A stretch of 64,000 bases of DNA from assembly GCA_029261395.1 (NCBI GenBank), contig JAJDBJ010000008.1:1-64000 (forward strand), in the 5' to 3' direction. The notes under the pieces are model-generated. The model saw only the letters and a program-made list of their open reading frames with translations. It was not told the origin of the DNA and ran no database searches. Of this stretch, positions 28,458-37,077 are shown one piece after another; the first letter of the stretch is position 1; every line of letters begins with the position of its first letter. The DNA comes from Nitrospinaceae bacterium. Its GTDB lineage: Bacteria; Nitrospinota; Nitrospinia; Nitrospinales; Nitrospinaceae. The position numbers were made by a program, and so were the translations under genes.

Positions 28458-29720
28458 ATGAAAATTCTCATTATCGGTGGCGGCGGACGCGAACATGCCC
28501 TTGCCTGGAAAATAGCGCAAAGTCCGAAAGTGACTGAACTGTTTTGCGCACCGGGCAACCCCGGAACGGCCCAGGTGGCCACCAACCTCGACATCCCGGC
28601 AGACGATATCGACCGGCTACTGGCCTTCGCTCTGGAACAGTCCATCGACTTGACGGTGGTGGGTCCGGAACAGCCGCTCGTGCTGGGTCTTGCCGACCGG
28701 TTTCAGGAGAAGGGCCTGAAAGTGTTCGGGCCCTCCGCCAAAGCCGCACAGCTGGAGGGCAGTAAGGCGTTTTCCAAGGAATTGATGCAGAAATATAATA
28801 TTCCCACTGCGGCATACGCGGCGTTCGACGATCCTGATGCCGCGCGCGCTTATTTGAAAGGCAAAGGTCCGCAGGTGGTGAAGGCCGACGGGCTGGCGGC
28901 AGGCAAAGGCGTGTTTGTGTGCGCGAACGAAGCCGAAGCGCTGGACGCCATCGGCCAGATCATGAACGATAAAATTTTTGGCGAGTCCGGCAGTCGCATC
29001 ATCATAGAGGAACGGTTGGAAGGGCAGGAGGTTTCCCTGCTGGCGTTCACCGACGGAATCACGGTACTCCCGATGGAAGCTGCGCAGGACCACAAAGCCG
29101 TGTTCGACGGCGATACCGGTCCCAATACCGGCGGCATGGGCGCGTATTCTCCCGCTCCTGTTTTCACTCCCGAACTCAAGCAGGAGGTGATCCAACGGAT
29201 CATGGTCCCGGCGGTCAACGGTATGCGGGCGGACGGCATTCCGTATCAGGGCGTTTTGTATGCGGGCTTGATGATCACTCCCAACGGTCCGAAGACCCTC
29301 GAGTTCAACGCGCGGTTCGGCGACCCGGAAACGCAACCGCTGATGATGCGGATGCAGAGCGACATCGTTCCCATCATGGAAGCCTGTGCCGACGGCACCC
29401 TCGATACCTGTTCGCTGGAATGGAAACCGGACACGGCAGTGTGCGTGGTGATGGCGGCGGAGGGTTATCCCGGTTCGTATGAAAAAGGCCGACCGATACA
29501 CGGCCTCGATCCGGCCAACTCGTTACCGGGGGTCACTGTCTTTCATGCCGGAACGAAGCAGGCGGGAGAAGATATCGTCACCAGTGGCGGCCGCGTGCTG
29601 GGTGTCACCGCCTTGGGCGACACTGTTCAAAAGGCGATTGAAAAGGCTTATCAGGCGGTCGAAAAAATCCAATGGCAAGGCGCGCAATACCGCAAAGACA
29701 TCGGCCAAAAAGCCCTCTAA
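28458..29720 (+). CDS. purD: Phosphoribosylamine-glycine ligase
   Basis: Second step of de novo purine synthesis: joins glycine to 5-phosphoribosylamine with ATP. The 420-residue length is standard. Motifs: ILIIGGGGREHALAWK at the N-terminus, VVGPEQPLVLGL, KADGLAAGKGV (ATP-grasp), the signature RFGDPETQPLMMRM near residue 285 and a C-terminal PurD domain with GGRVLGVTALG. It is monocistronic by position, with unrelated genes on each side. The upstream 288 bp to mlaC separates divergent promoters. Confidence 0.96.
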   Translation: MKILIIGGGGREHALAWKIAQSPKVTELFCAPGNPGTAQVATNLDIPADDIDRLLAFALEQSIDLTVVGPEQPLVLGLADRFQEKGLKVFGPSAKAAQLEGSKAFSKELMQKYNIPTAAYAAFDDPDAARAYLKGKGPQVVKADGLAAGKGVFVCANEAEALDAIGQIMNDKIFGESGSRIIIEERLEGQEVSLLAFTDGITVLPMEAAQDHKAVFDGDTGPNTGGMGAYSPAPVFTPELKQEVIQRIMVPAVNGMRADGIPYQGVLYAGLMITPNGPKTLEFNARFGDPETQPLMMRMQSDIVPIMEACADGTLDTCSLEWKPDTAVCVVMAAEGYPGSYEKGRPIHGLDPANSLPGVTVFHAGTKQAGEDIVTSGGRVLGVTALGDTVQKAIEKAYQAVEKIQWQGAQYRKDIGQKAL

Positions 29721-29927
29721 TTTCACCGGTTTCGGCTTGGTGGAGAAAAAACTAAATACCTGAAGATGATCCCGGGCCGGAGATATGAGTCATCGACTCA
29801 CTGATTACGAATCTCAAAATCATCATTTTTATATCTGAAATTTTTGTGACCCAAGAAACGAAACGCCATGCTAGACTACGTTCGATTTCTCCTATCACTG
29901 CTTAACGATTGATGGAGGGTTCGAAAA

Positions 29928-31154
29928 ATGTCAAAACTCACAAAGCGTGTGAGTGTCACGGCCTCTCATCAGCGCGTCCCCAGCACACCCGTGTTATGGC
30001 GTGTCTTGCCGCAAGGGCTCGTCTTTCTTGTGCTTGGCATGTTGCTATCCTGTATTCTTGTCCCCAACGCTTCAGCAGATTCGGAAACATTTGAGCGCGA
30101 GAACGTTACCCTCAAGGGCAGTCATACTGACATGCAGTTTCTCGCCGGACGATCGATACGAATCACCGCCAAAGTCGCCGACGACGTATTCGCTGCCGGT
30201 CGCGATGTTACGTTTGATTCTGCTTCGGTCCAAAACGCTATTGTCGCCGGGTACGATGTCGAACTGCGCGGTGGCACTGTCGCAGATATGATTGCAGCGG
30301 CAGCCAACATCAAAATCGCCGGCATCATTAAAGACGATCTAGTCGCCGCTGCACGGTCGATCCGGGTTTCTTCCGACGGAACGATCGGTGGCGATGCCCG
30401 CTTTGCCTCCGAAACAATCGACATGGAGGGGCGCATTAATGGAAACATGCGGGCCGCGGCGGCACGCATCACCATCAATGGCAAGATTTCCGGCAAGGCG
30501 GATTTGCTCGCAGAGCGGATTGTCATTGGGTCCGGCGCCGCTATAGCCGGCGACCTGATTTACCGTAGCGATGAAAAACCTGAAATCGCCGATGGAGCGA
30601 CGATTGGCGGAAAAGTCCGCCGGATCGAGATCGACAAGTCCAATCTCAGCACGATTGGCTTCAGTATTCTCGGTATCGGAATGTTCATCGCACTTTCCTG
30701 GACGGTTGCCTCGCTTTTGCTCATCATCATCGTCCAGCTGGCGTTTCCAGGTCTCATGGCTGCTGCGGCTGGACAACTCCAGACGAATCTTTGGTCCAAT
30801 CTCGGGCGCGGTATTGCGGGTTTGTTACTCACCGTTGCCGTTACAGGTTTCCTGTTTGCCTCCATTCTTGCCATCCCCATCGGAGTTGCCCTGCTTTTTG
30901 GAATCGCCCTGGTGTGGCTGATGGGTCTGGTGGCAGTGAGCAATTATATTGGGCTGCTTCTCAGACGCGTGAGGCGGGCTTCCTCTGCTGACATTCAGCT
31001 TGCCGGTGGGATTGGCTGGGCGATCGCGGGAGCGATTGTCCTGGGTATTGTCACTCTCATTCCGTTCGTGGGAGGGACTGTTGCGGGGCTGGCGATTGCG
31101 GGAGGGTTCGGCGCCGCCGCCGCTGAGCTGTGGGAGCGGCTACGGGCCGCTTGA
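29928..31154 (+). CDS. Bactofilin-like (polymer-forming) exported domain with membrane-spanning C-terminus
   Basis: A 408-residue protein: N-terminal hydrophobic segment/signal (LVFLVLGMLLSCILVPNASA), a region of short repeats (residues 60-225) with the right-handed beta-helix rhythm of bactofilins (VADDVFAAGRDVTFD, VVQNAIVAGYDVELRG-type units, GRINGNMRAAAARITINGKI), then at least four membrane helices (residues 238-400), ending GGFGAAAAELWERLRAA. True bactofilins are cytoplasmic and soluble; the export signal and membrane part suggest an envelope relative. GAGGG precedes the ATG. Confidence 0.8.
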   Translation: MSKLTKRVSVTASHQRVPSTPVLWRVLPQGLVFLVLGMLLSCILVPNASADSETFERENVTLKGSHTDMQFLAGRSIRITAKVADDVFAAGRDVTFDSASVQNAIVAGYDVELRGGTVADMIAAAANIKIAGIIKDDLVAAARSIRVSSDGTIGGDARFASETIDMEGRINGNMRAAAARITINGKISGKADLLAERIVIGSGAAIAGDLIYRSDEKPEIADGATIGGKVRRIEIDKSNLSTIGFSILGIGMFIALSWTVASLLLIIIVQLAFPGLMAAAAGQLQTNLWSNLGRGIAGLLLTVAVTGFLFASILAIPIGVALLFGIALVWLMGLVAVSNYIGLLLRRVRRASSADIQLAGGIGWAIAGAIVLGIVTLIPFVGGTVAGLAIAGGFGAAAAELWERLRAA

Positions 31155-31196
31155 ATACGCTCACGGGAAGCATTGAAAGCCGCTACTGAAGAAAGC

Positions 31197-31227
31197 AAAA
31201 ACCCGGAGGCCTTCAATGACGGCCCTC
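31197..31227 (-). terminator. Probable terminator of the glycosyltransferase/methyltransferase unit
   Basis: On the minus strand, a GC-rich stem (31221-31227 with 31206-31211, one bulged base) is followed by CGGG and five T residues, 25 bp past the family-1 glycosyltransferase stop. Confidence 0.5.
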
Positions 31228-31251
31228 AACCCATTGGTATGGATTTTTATC

Positions 31252-32535
31252 CTAAAGGAAATTGACTATTTCCTGAGCCGCCTTAGCGGCTCCGTCGATT
31301 TGATCCTGTTCCAGCTTTAGTCGTTTCATGTTCTCTCGAAACCGGGAGTCGGTAACAAGCGTCTCGAGTGCTGATGCGAGCTGTTTTCTGGTCAATTCCT
31401 GTTTCCACAACATTATGCCGGCACCTTGCCTTTTGACCAGAGAAATATTTCCTGCCTGCTCTTGCTGCATCGGAATCCCCACTAACGGAGTGCCCGAATG
31501 AATGGCCGTTTGCACAGTACCCGCGCCACCGTGTGTAATCGCGATATCGGCCATCGGGTTCACTAAATGTGCTGGCAGGTGCGATTGGAAAAGCACCTGT
31601 TCCGTGGAACTATTGTTATCATCTAGAATAGTCGTTGTCACAATCAGAGCCCGCAAGTCGAGTCCACGGACAATATCAATAATCGAACGAAGAACTTTGG
31701 GTGAACCCGACACACCCATTGCACAATACAGTTTGGTTTGAGAAGTGTTGAAGTGATCTCGCACGGGCTCAGGAACTGTGCCAGGAAGGTGGGCGTAGCA
31801 GGGGCCACCGTATCTATACTTTGGTGGTTTGTGAAAGAACTCGGGATGCGCGGGGCTATAGCCCTCAAGCTCCTCGGGGCTAATGCCGAGAATGGATGGT
31901 GTATCCATTACCAGTGTGAGATCCCCCGCCATGAAATCGAGAGTGCTTTTGTATTGCGGCAAGCCCAACTCCGTCGCCAGTTGGTTAAAGGGCTTAATCC
32001 AGAGGCGCACCCTCGGCATCAACCAATTCATTAAACGGTTCATTGGCAAATAATGAAATAACTTCACTATGCTTCCACTTAGAGCGGCAGGTGCGAATTC
32101 TGCCATCTTCCGATCAAAAAATGGTGCCGTCCAGGGACCTGGCTGTTGCACAATGATCGGGATTCCTGCTAATTGAACCGATAAATATGACGGAAGATTC
32201 CATCCGATAAGCACGGCATCAGCATTGACCTGCCGCAAGGCGTCGGCTTCTGCTGGCACATACGCCTTCAATTCTTCGTAAGTAAAGAAGCTACTACTCA
32301 GTGACTTGCTTCCCTCACCCCGATTGTATTTCATGTATTCCTTCGCGCGCTCCGGCGACATGGTTGGATTAATCGAGACAACCTCAAAACCCGCGTCGCG
32401 TGCAAAGGATTCGTACGGTCCACCGTGACTAAAGAAAACCACTTCTTGTTGTAGCTTACGAAGGGCTTTGCCAATTTCGAGTAAACGGGAAACCTCTGAA
32501 AGATAAAAAAAGTGGGGAAAACAAACGATTTTCAT
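31252..32535 (-). CDS. Family 1 glycosyltransferase (MGT/UGT type)
   Basis: A 427-residue GT-B enzyme that glycosylates a small or lipid acceptor using a nucleotide sugar. The N-terminal half starts IVCFPHFFYLSEVSRLLEIG; the C-terminal donor-site motif ITHGGAGTVQTAIHSGTPLV with PMQQEQAGN is characteristic of UGT/MGT enzymes. A strong AAGGAGG precedes the ATG. It lies 14 bp behind an isoprenylcysteine-methyltransferase-like gene on the same strand, which suggests joint modification of a lipid-like or isoprenoid molecule; the acceptor is unknown. Confidence 0.87.
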   Translation of the reverse strand: MKIVCFPHFFYLSEVSRLLEIGKALRKLQQEVVFFSHGGPYESFARDAGFEVVSINPTMSPERAKEYMKYNRGEGSKSLSSSFFTYEELKAYVPAEADALRQVNADAVLIGWNLPSYLSVQLAGIPIIVQQPGPWTAPFFDRKMAEFAPAALSGSIVKLFHYLPMNRLMNWLMPRVRLWIKPFNQLATELGLPQYKSTLDFMAGDLTLVMDTPSILGISPEELEGYSPAHPEFFHKPPKYRYGGPCYAHLPGTVPEPVRDHFNTSQTKLYCAMGVSGSPKVLRSIIDIVRGLDLRALIVTTTILDDNNSSTEQVLFQSHLPAHLVNPMADIAITHGGAGTVQTAIHSGTPLVGIPMQQEQAGNISLVKRQGAGIMLWKQELTRKQLASALETLVTDSRFRENMKRLKLEQDQIDGAAKAAQEIVNFL

Positions 32536-32549
32536 TACCTACCTCCTTA

Positions 32550-33245
32550 TCACCAAATACCCGGTACCAGACGCCAGCGCACACGCGTAGCATATTCACG
32601 ATAGCCGTCGAGCTCTTCTTGTAAAGTCCGATCTTCAAGCCAGGTCCGGACCAGCAATGCGATAATGGCAACACCGCAAGGAATCAGAGAGTACAGTGAG
32701 CCGATAATAAAGGAAGCCGAAACAGCCCCGAGAATCATAGATAGATAACCCGGATGCCGGACGAAACGATAGGGACCGCCGGTGATGACCTCGTGGCCCC
32801 GGTCTGTCTGAATCCGCACGGTGGTTTCAAAAAACCGGTTGACTGCGATCGCCCAGGAACCAAAGGAGACGCACAAGGCAAAAAGAATGACGCCGGCGAT
32901 GGCATAATTGATATGAAGCTCCGACCAATGGTATCTTCCCACGTCCATCCCGGCGACAATCGGGAACGCAATCAGCGAGATTGCGAAATAGAACGCCAGG
33001 AAAATTTTATCCCAGGGTTTGGTTCCCTCTTTAATGGTGGCCCGCTGATTGGCGAGCTCGGGCGCGAGTTTCCAGAAGATCACTGAGACCACAAAAAGGC
33101 CCAGGTAATCGATACCCAATAAAAGCCATGCCCTGGGGATGTCCAGCCGACCCGCGGCCAGAAAGAAACAACTATAAAACACCGCTTTCCAACCAAAGGG
33201 CATGAGAATCGTCTTGATACCGTCCCGGGTCAGTTGGTTTTGCAT
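32550..33245 (-). CDS. Isoprenylcysteine carboxyl methyltransferase-family membrane protein
   Basis: A 231-residue integral membrane protein with about five helices. The C-terminal signature GGPYRFVRHPGYLSMIL, then RTWLEDRTLQEELDGY and a final R-WRLVPGIW, is that of the ICMT/PEMT methyltransferase superfamily, which methylate membrane-associated substrates with SAM. Bacterial members rarely act on prenylated protein. It is first in a two-gene unit with the GT1 gene (14-bp gap). Confidence 0.85.
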   Translation of the reverse strand: MQNQLTRDGIKTILMPFGWKAVFYSCFFLAAGRLDIPRAWLLLGIDYLGLFVVSVIFWKLAPELANQRATIKEGTKPWDKIFLAFYFAISLIAFPIVAGMDVGRYHWSELHINYAIAGVILFALCVSFGSWAIAVNRFFETTVRIQTDRGHEVITGGPYRFVRHPGYLSMILGAVSASFIIGSLYSLIPCGVAIIALLVRTWLEDRTLQEELDGYREYATRVRWRLVPGIW

Positions 33246-33330
33246 GATCTAACATGCCTCTGATTTAAGGGTATATTTCGCTGAACTTTACCATCAAGGA
33301 AGGAGTGAATGGGGATAAAAATTACGAGGA

Positions 33331-33711
33331 TCAGTCCAACTGCGGTTCTTTGATGTCCTTGACGACTTCCATCTGTTTGTTGAACAGTTTGGCGGAGAGG
33401 TACCAACTGCCCCAGGAGATCAGAACGATGGTGCCGATGCCGATGCCGGCCCACAGGCCGACATTCCCCGATTCCCCCATCCCTCTAATAAAGATGAACA
33501 TTCCCAGCGGCAGGGCCATGATGAATCCGAAGCAGGTGAGTAGCATGGAGCTTCGGGCGTAATACTTGGGCCGGACGTCGATATTGAGTTCGCTCAGGTA
33601 TTTCTGGTTTTCCGGCATGGCGGCGTCGAGCAGTTCCACTTCGCCCTCGCATTTTGGGCAAAACTGGCCGCCCCAGAACGCATCCTTGCACTGCAAACAA
33701 AATTTAACCAT
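33331..33711 (-). CDS. Zinc-ribbon membrane protein
   Basis: A 126-residue protein. The N-terminus is a four-Cys zinc ribbon (C5xxC8 and C18xxC21: CLQCKDAFWGGQFCPKC), followed by two membrane helices (about residues 55-77 and 86-108) and a short polar tail. The ribbon would face the cytoplasm. No enzymatic motif. It is divergent from the asparaginase-family gene with a 78-bp spacer. Confidence 0.75.
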   Translation of the reverse strand: MVKFCLQCKDAFWGGQFCPKCEGEVELLDAAMPENQKYLSELNIDVRPKYYARSSMLLTCFGFIMALPLGMFIFIRGMGESGNVGLWAGIGIGTIVLISWGSWYLSAKLFNKQMEVVKDIKEPQLD

Positions 33712-33789
33712 AATCGTGAATCCAGTATATGGGGTGATCGATTAACGATATCATACCCCATCCGGCCAGCAGGCCAAAGAGGAAAGAAT

Positions 33790-34572
33790 ATGTCCGCAAA
33801 ACAGCTCATTATACTAGCCCACGGCGGGGCCGGGTCCGACAATGCCCACTCCGATGGCACCGACCACGCCTGCAATATAGGCCTGGAGTTGATGCAGTCT
33901 AAAACCCCGGTGCTGGAGGTAGCCTGTCGCGCGGTAGAAATTCTCGAAGACGACCCCCGCTTCAACGCCGGCACCGGATCGCGCAAACGCAGTGACGGAT
34001 CGGTACGAATGGACGCCGCCTGCATGAACAGTGAAAATAGGTTCGGCGCGGTGTCGTCGATCGAGCACATCAAAAATCCCATACACGTGGCCCGTCATGT
34101 GGCGGACTCCGAATACCGGTTACTGACCGGGGAGGATGCGCATCAATACGCCATTGAGCTCGGGTTCGAAAAAGTGGACATGACCCGCATCGATTCCAAT
34201 GCGCCCGGCACCGATACGGTGGGCGCCGTGGTGTTCGATGGCACACAGTTCGCCGCCGCGCTGAGTACCGGTGGTACCGGCGGATCGCGTCCCGGCCGGG
34301 TCGGCGACGTGCCGCTCATCGGATGTGGATTGTACGCCGGAGAGCACGGAGCGGTTGCCGCCACCGGCCATGGAGAATCGATCACCCTCAACCTTACCGC
34401 CTACCGAACCTATGCCATGCTGGAGCAGGGCATCGCCCCGCAAGAAGCATTGGAAACCGCGCTTTCCTGGTTTGAGGATGTGCAGGATATCGGCCTGTTG
34501 ATCGTCAGTCGCAAGGCCCTCGCCGGCGGCTCCAACCGGAGCATGGCCTGGTCCACTCTTACGGAAAAATAG
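33790..34572 (+). CDS. Isoaspartyl peptidase / type III L-asparaginase (Ntn hydrolase)
   Basis: A 260-residue self-cleaving N-terminal-nucleophile hydrolase that removes isoaspartyl residues from peptides or hydrolyses asparagine. Family motifs: LAHGGAGSDN at the N-terminus, DDPRFNAGTGS, the cleavage and catalytic site PGTDTVGAVVFDG (nucleophile Thr before VGAV), and STGGTGGSRPGRVGD, CGLYAGEHGAVAATGHGE. It is shorter than the usual 300-320 residues, mainly in the linker before the cleavage site. GAGGAAAG precedes the ATG. Confidence 0.88.
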   Translation: MSAKQLIILAHGGAGSDNAHSDGTDHACNIGLELMQSKTPVLEVACRAVEILEDDPRFNAGTGSRKRSDGSVRMDAACMNSENRFGAVSSIEHIKNPIHVARHVADSEYRLLTGEDAHQYAIELGFEKVDMTRIDSNAPGTDTVGAVVFDGTQFAAALSTGGTGGSRPGRVGDVPLIGCGLYAGEHGAVAATGHGESITLNLTAYRTYAMLEQGIAPQEALETALSWFEDVQDIGLLIVSRKALAGGSNRSMAWSTLTEK

Positions 34573-34640
34573 GTAGCACTCATCGGTGTTTATCTGTGTT
34601 CATCTGTGGTTAATTTGTTCTGCTATTCGGTCTGAATTTT

Positions 34641-35480
34641 TTATACGACGGTGAGGGGCACTTGTTCGGGATCGAAGAGGGTGGTGATGTCGCTGAAGCG
34701 GATGCCGGCGAGTTCGAGCGTAGTGGTTATTTGCGTGCCGTTGTACACGAGGTTCCACAAGCCGTTGCCCACCTCGGATAAATTATCGATGGTCTGGCTG
34801 AGCAAATCCTGCTGAAGAACGCTGAACAGATCCAGCCCCGTCACCGCCCATTTAATGTTGATCTCCAGGCACCGGTGATAAAACGCCAGTTCCAATTGTA
34901 CTGCGTTCAGATGTTTGCGTAACGGATGCAGACGCCGCGCATCCGGAAACAAGACTTCGAAATCTTTTTCAATCGCCCGCGCTTTCCATCCGGTCAGCAG
35001 ATAACCCACACCCCGCCAGTCGAGCAGTCGCAGTTGTTGCACGTGACCCGTCACGCGGTCGACCAGGTCGCCAGTCATGGTAGATGCCAGGTGCAAATCG
35101 GGATGTTCTTTTTTCCTGAGAGCGTTCAAAGCCGACAGGTCCTTGTACAGTTCCCGCAGGCAGGTATTGAGGTGGGAGATGCTCACCGGGTCGTTGGGCT
35201 GGCGCGTGTCCTTGAGCGAATATTGCACGACATCAAGGTTGCGGTCGGCTTCTTCCGTGTAGTTGATTTCCGGCAGATCCAGCAGGCGATGAAAGCTTTT
35301 CGGCGAGAGGGCAGGGTCGATGCCCGACTGCTCGATCAGCCATTGCCGTCCCTTGCGGATGCGGAGCACCTCGCGCAGGGTTTCGACCAGTTGGTCCAAC
35401 GGCTCGCCCGACTGCTCGAACGGTTCGAGGTCGGTGCCGTCATTCAGGATTTTTTTGAGAATACGTTTCGGGTCGCGCAT
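34641..35480 (-). CDS. Conserved-looking protein of unknown function, 279 residues
   Basis: A cytoplasmic, mostly helical protein with no signal peptide or membrane segment. Notable stretches: LREVLRIRKGRQWLIEQSGI, CLRELYKDLSALNALRKKEH and FYHRCLEINIKWAVTGLDLF. I recognise no family. Codon use and frame look normal for the region. It is convergent with the isoaspartyl peptidase and is separated from the Nfu gene upstream by a palindromic repeat, so it is probably transcribed alone. Confidence 0.65.
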   Translation of the reverse strand: MRDPKRILKKILNDGTDLEPFEQSGEPLDQLVETLREVLRIRKGRQWLIEQSGIDPALSPKSFHRLLDLPEINYTEEADRNLDVVQYSLKDTRQPNDPVSISHLNTCLRELYKDLSALNALRKKEHPDLHLASTMTGDLVDRVTGHVQQLRLLDWRGVGYLLTGWKARAIEKDFEVLFPDARRLHPLRKHLNAVQLELAFYHRCLEINIKWAVTGLDLFSVLQQDLLSQTIDNLSEVGNGLWNLVYNGTQITTTLELAGIRFSDITTLFDPEQVPLTVV

Positions 35481-35491
35481 AGGTTAATAGG

Positions 35492-35576
35492 TGTCATGCT
35501 CAGCCTGTCTAAGTATGGCACCGTGTCGCATTTTCCTTCGGCAAGCTCAGGACAGGCTAATCGGTTCAGGGTGACA
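35492..35576. repeat. REP-like palindromic element
   Basis: 85-bp intergenic element bounded by TGTCA and TGACA and containing AGCCTGTC (35502-35509) and GACAGGCT (35551-35558) in inverted order, with CTTCGGCAAGCTCAGGACAG, a core seen in dispersed palindromic repeats of many bacteria. A fragment with the same flavour (GTCATCCCGAGCCGGTCGAA) lies at 36930-36949. Confidence 0.6.
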
Positions 35577-35608
35577 CGGTTGAACATGTAAAGATTAGCT
35601 AAGAACGA

Positions 35609-36220
35609 CTATATATTACCTCGCTGTATGAGGACGGTCAGATCGGGGGAAAGATTTTTTTGCAGGATGCTCTGGATGGCCACCAGCGTGCCGGATTCAG
35701 CTTTCGAGCAACTGCCGCAGGCGCCCTGGTAACGGATGCGCAGGACGTTGTTTTCGAAGTCCTCAATCAGTATATTGCCGCCGTCCGCCGCCAGCAGGGG
35801 GCGGATATTTTCATCCATGAAGGCGTCGATGACCTCGGCTTTGATCGGATCGCTGAACGTGTCGAATTCTTTAAGGTCAATTTCGTCGAGGATGGTTTTT
35901 TGCTTTTCGCCCGCGTCTTCGGCATTGTCGTAATAGACCAGCGATTCCTCGATGGTCTGGATGACGGGATCGATTAACAGTTCCCATTCCTCGGCGGAGT
36001 CGAGGGTGACGGATACGAAGCGGTCCTGGATGAGCAGGGCGGAGACCACGCCGAAGCTGAACATGGTTTCGGCGAACGGGTCGCCTTCGGCTTCGATATC
36101 GTTGTTGAACGAGCGCATACCCTGGGCGATGGCCTTGGTATTGAGGTTGAACTTGAGCGCTGCGGGATTCGGAGTCGGCTCCGTCGCCACAACCATGAAG
36201 TTTTTCTTTTGAGCTTCCAT
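35609..36220 (-). CDS. nfuA: Nfu-type iron-sulfur cluster carrier
   Basis: A 203-residue scaffold/carrier delivering [4Fe-4S] clusters to target enzymes. Residues 10-95 form an Nfu N-terminal domain (TEPTPNPAALKFNLNT, FSFGVVSALLIQDRFVSVT); residues 125-200 are a NifU C-terminal domain with IRPLLAADGGNI and the cluster-binding CxxC in QGACGSCSKAESGT. Between them is an acidic linker. AAGGA precedes the start. It is useful context for the iron-sulfur-rich oxidoreductases encoded in the window, although not linked to them. Confidence 0.92.
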   Translation of the reverse strand: MEAQKKNFMVVATEPTPNPAALKFNLNTKAIAQGMRSFNNDIEAEGDPFAETMFSFGVVSALLIQDRFVSVTLDSAEEWELLIDPVIQTIEESLVYYDNAEDAGEKQKTILDEIDLKEFDTFSDPIKAEVIDAFMDENIRPLLAADGGNILIEDFENNVLRIRYQGACGSCSKAESGTLVAIQSILQKNLSPDLTVLIQRGNI

Positions 36221-36334
36221 TGGTTTCCTTAAAGATATTTATTCACTATAGAGTAGCCTATCCCGGAGGGTACGGGAAGGGCGGTTTTGAGGCATTTCAA
36301 GTTTAGATGCGGGAAACCGGGCAATGGATTCAAT

Positions 36335-36660
36335 CTCCTGCGCGGAGGGCGAATTTAGCTGAAGCCGAACTGAATAACATGTCCTTAATCATCGCATCAA
36401 CAGTCTGATATTTTGCGTGTGGAAGCACTCCACCTCCTGCGCGGAGGGCGAGTTTAGCTGAAGCCGAGCTGAATAACACGTCCTTAATCATCGCATCAAC
36501 AGTCTGATAATTTGCGTGTGGAGGCACTCCACCTCCTGCGCGGAGGGCGAATTTATCTGGAACCGGGTCGAACCACACGACCTTAATCATCGCATCAACA
36601 GCCTGATAATTTGTGTGTGGAGGCCACTCCACCTCCTGCGCGGGGGGCGAGTTTGCTCAC
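36335..36660. repeat. Tandem array of about 99-bp repeats (three full copies and one partial)
   Basis: Copies begin at 36335, 36434, 36533 and 36633 (spacing 99, 99, 100 bp) with CTCCTGCGCGGAGGGCGA; the shared middle contains CCTTAATCATCGCATCAACA. Each junction carries two adjacent small hairpins, for example GTGGAG-GCA-CTCCAC at 36518-36532 and CCTCC-TGCGC-GGAGG at 36532-36546. The fourth copy diverges after about 28 bp. Because 99 is a multiple of three, one minus-strand frame stays open across the array; I do not regard it as a gene. Confidence 0.85.
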
Positions 36661-36855
36661 GCCGTGTGACGTTTTCGGGTATGGATTCAATTCCTTCCAC
36701 CGGCGGCATTGGTTTTTCACTAAAAACCTGTTACATTTCTCCTGCCCGGAGGGGGAACTGGCTGACCGGTAACGGCCCGAGAGAATCTTTTGGGCGCAAT
36801 TTAAAATACTCCTCTTACCAAGGAGGGGAACCGGCGAAGTGCAGAACCCAATATG

Positions 36856-36908
36856 CCCCTCTTTGTAAAGAGGGGTTGGGGTGATTTAGCTCCCCCTTGT
36901 AAAGGGGG
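36856..36908. repeat. Two C-rich/G-rich perfect palindromes
   Basis: CCCCTCTTT-GT-AAAGAGGGG at 36856-36875 (9-bp arms) and CCCCCTT-GTA-AAGGGGG at 36892-36908 (7-bp arms), separated by GTTGGGGTGATTTAGCT-like sequence. An imperfect relative lies at 36821-36838. Same class as the hairpins at 54083-54224. Confidence 0.7.
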
Positions 36909-36990
36909 CCGGGGGGATTCTTCATTTAAGTCATCCCGAGCCGGTCGAAGAGTGGCTTGGCACTTCAAAGATTTCTTCAAGATATTGCGA

Positions 36991-37077
36991 GCGAGGGTGG
37001 CGGAACTGGTAGACGCCCAGGACTTAAAATCCTGTGAGGGTAACCTCGTGCGGGTTCGATTCCCGCCCCTCGCACCA
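36991..37077 (+). tRNA. trnL: tRNA-Leu, anticodon UAA
   Basis: A class II tRNA of 87 nt with encoded CCA. The acceptor stem GCGAGGG (36991-36997) pairs with CCCTCGC (37067-37073), discriminator A at 37074, CCA 37075-37077. T arm GCGGG-TTCGATT-CCCGC at 37050-37066. Anticodon loop reads TAA within ACTTAAAAT (37022-37030). A long variable arm (GAGGGTAACCTC) confirms Leu/Ser class; UAA gives Leu. A repeat copy begins at the base after CCA. Confidence 0.97.

Noticed and set aside
28617-29501. 294-codon minus-strand open frame opposite purD
   Set aside because: Shadow of a clear PurD gene in GC-rich codons; His/Arg/Gly-rich composition typical of antisense frames.
36330-36632. 100-codon minus-strand open frame of three 33-residue repeats
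   Set aside because: It exists only because the DNA repeat length (99 bp) is divisible by three; no ribosome-binding site, no family, and the frame is lost in the copies after the tRNA.
36957-36986. TTGGCA-N18-GATATT promoter for tRNA-Leu
   Set aside because: The -10 lies only 4 bp before the mature tRNA 5' end, so transcription would begin inside the tRNA.
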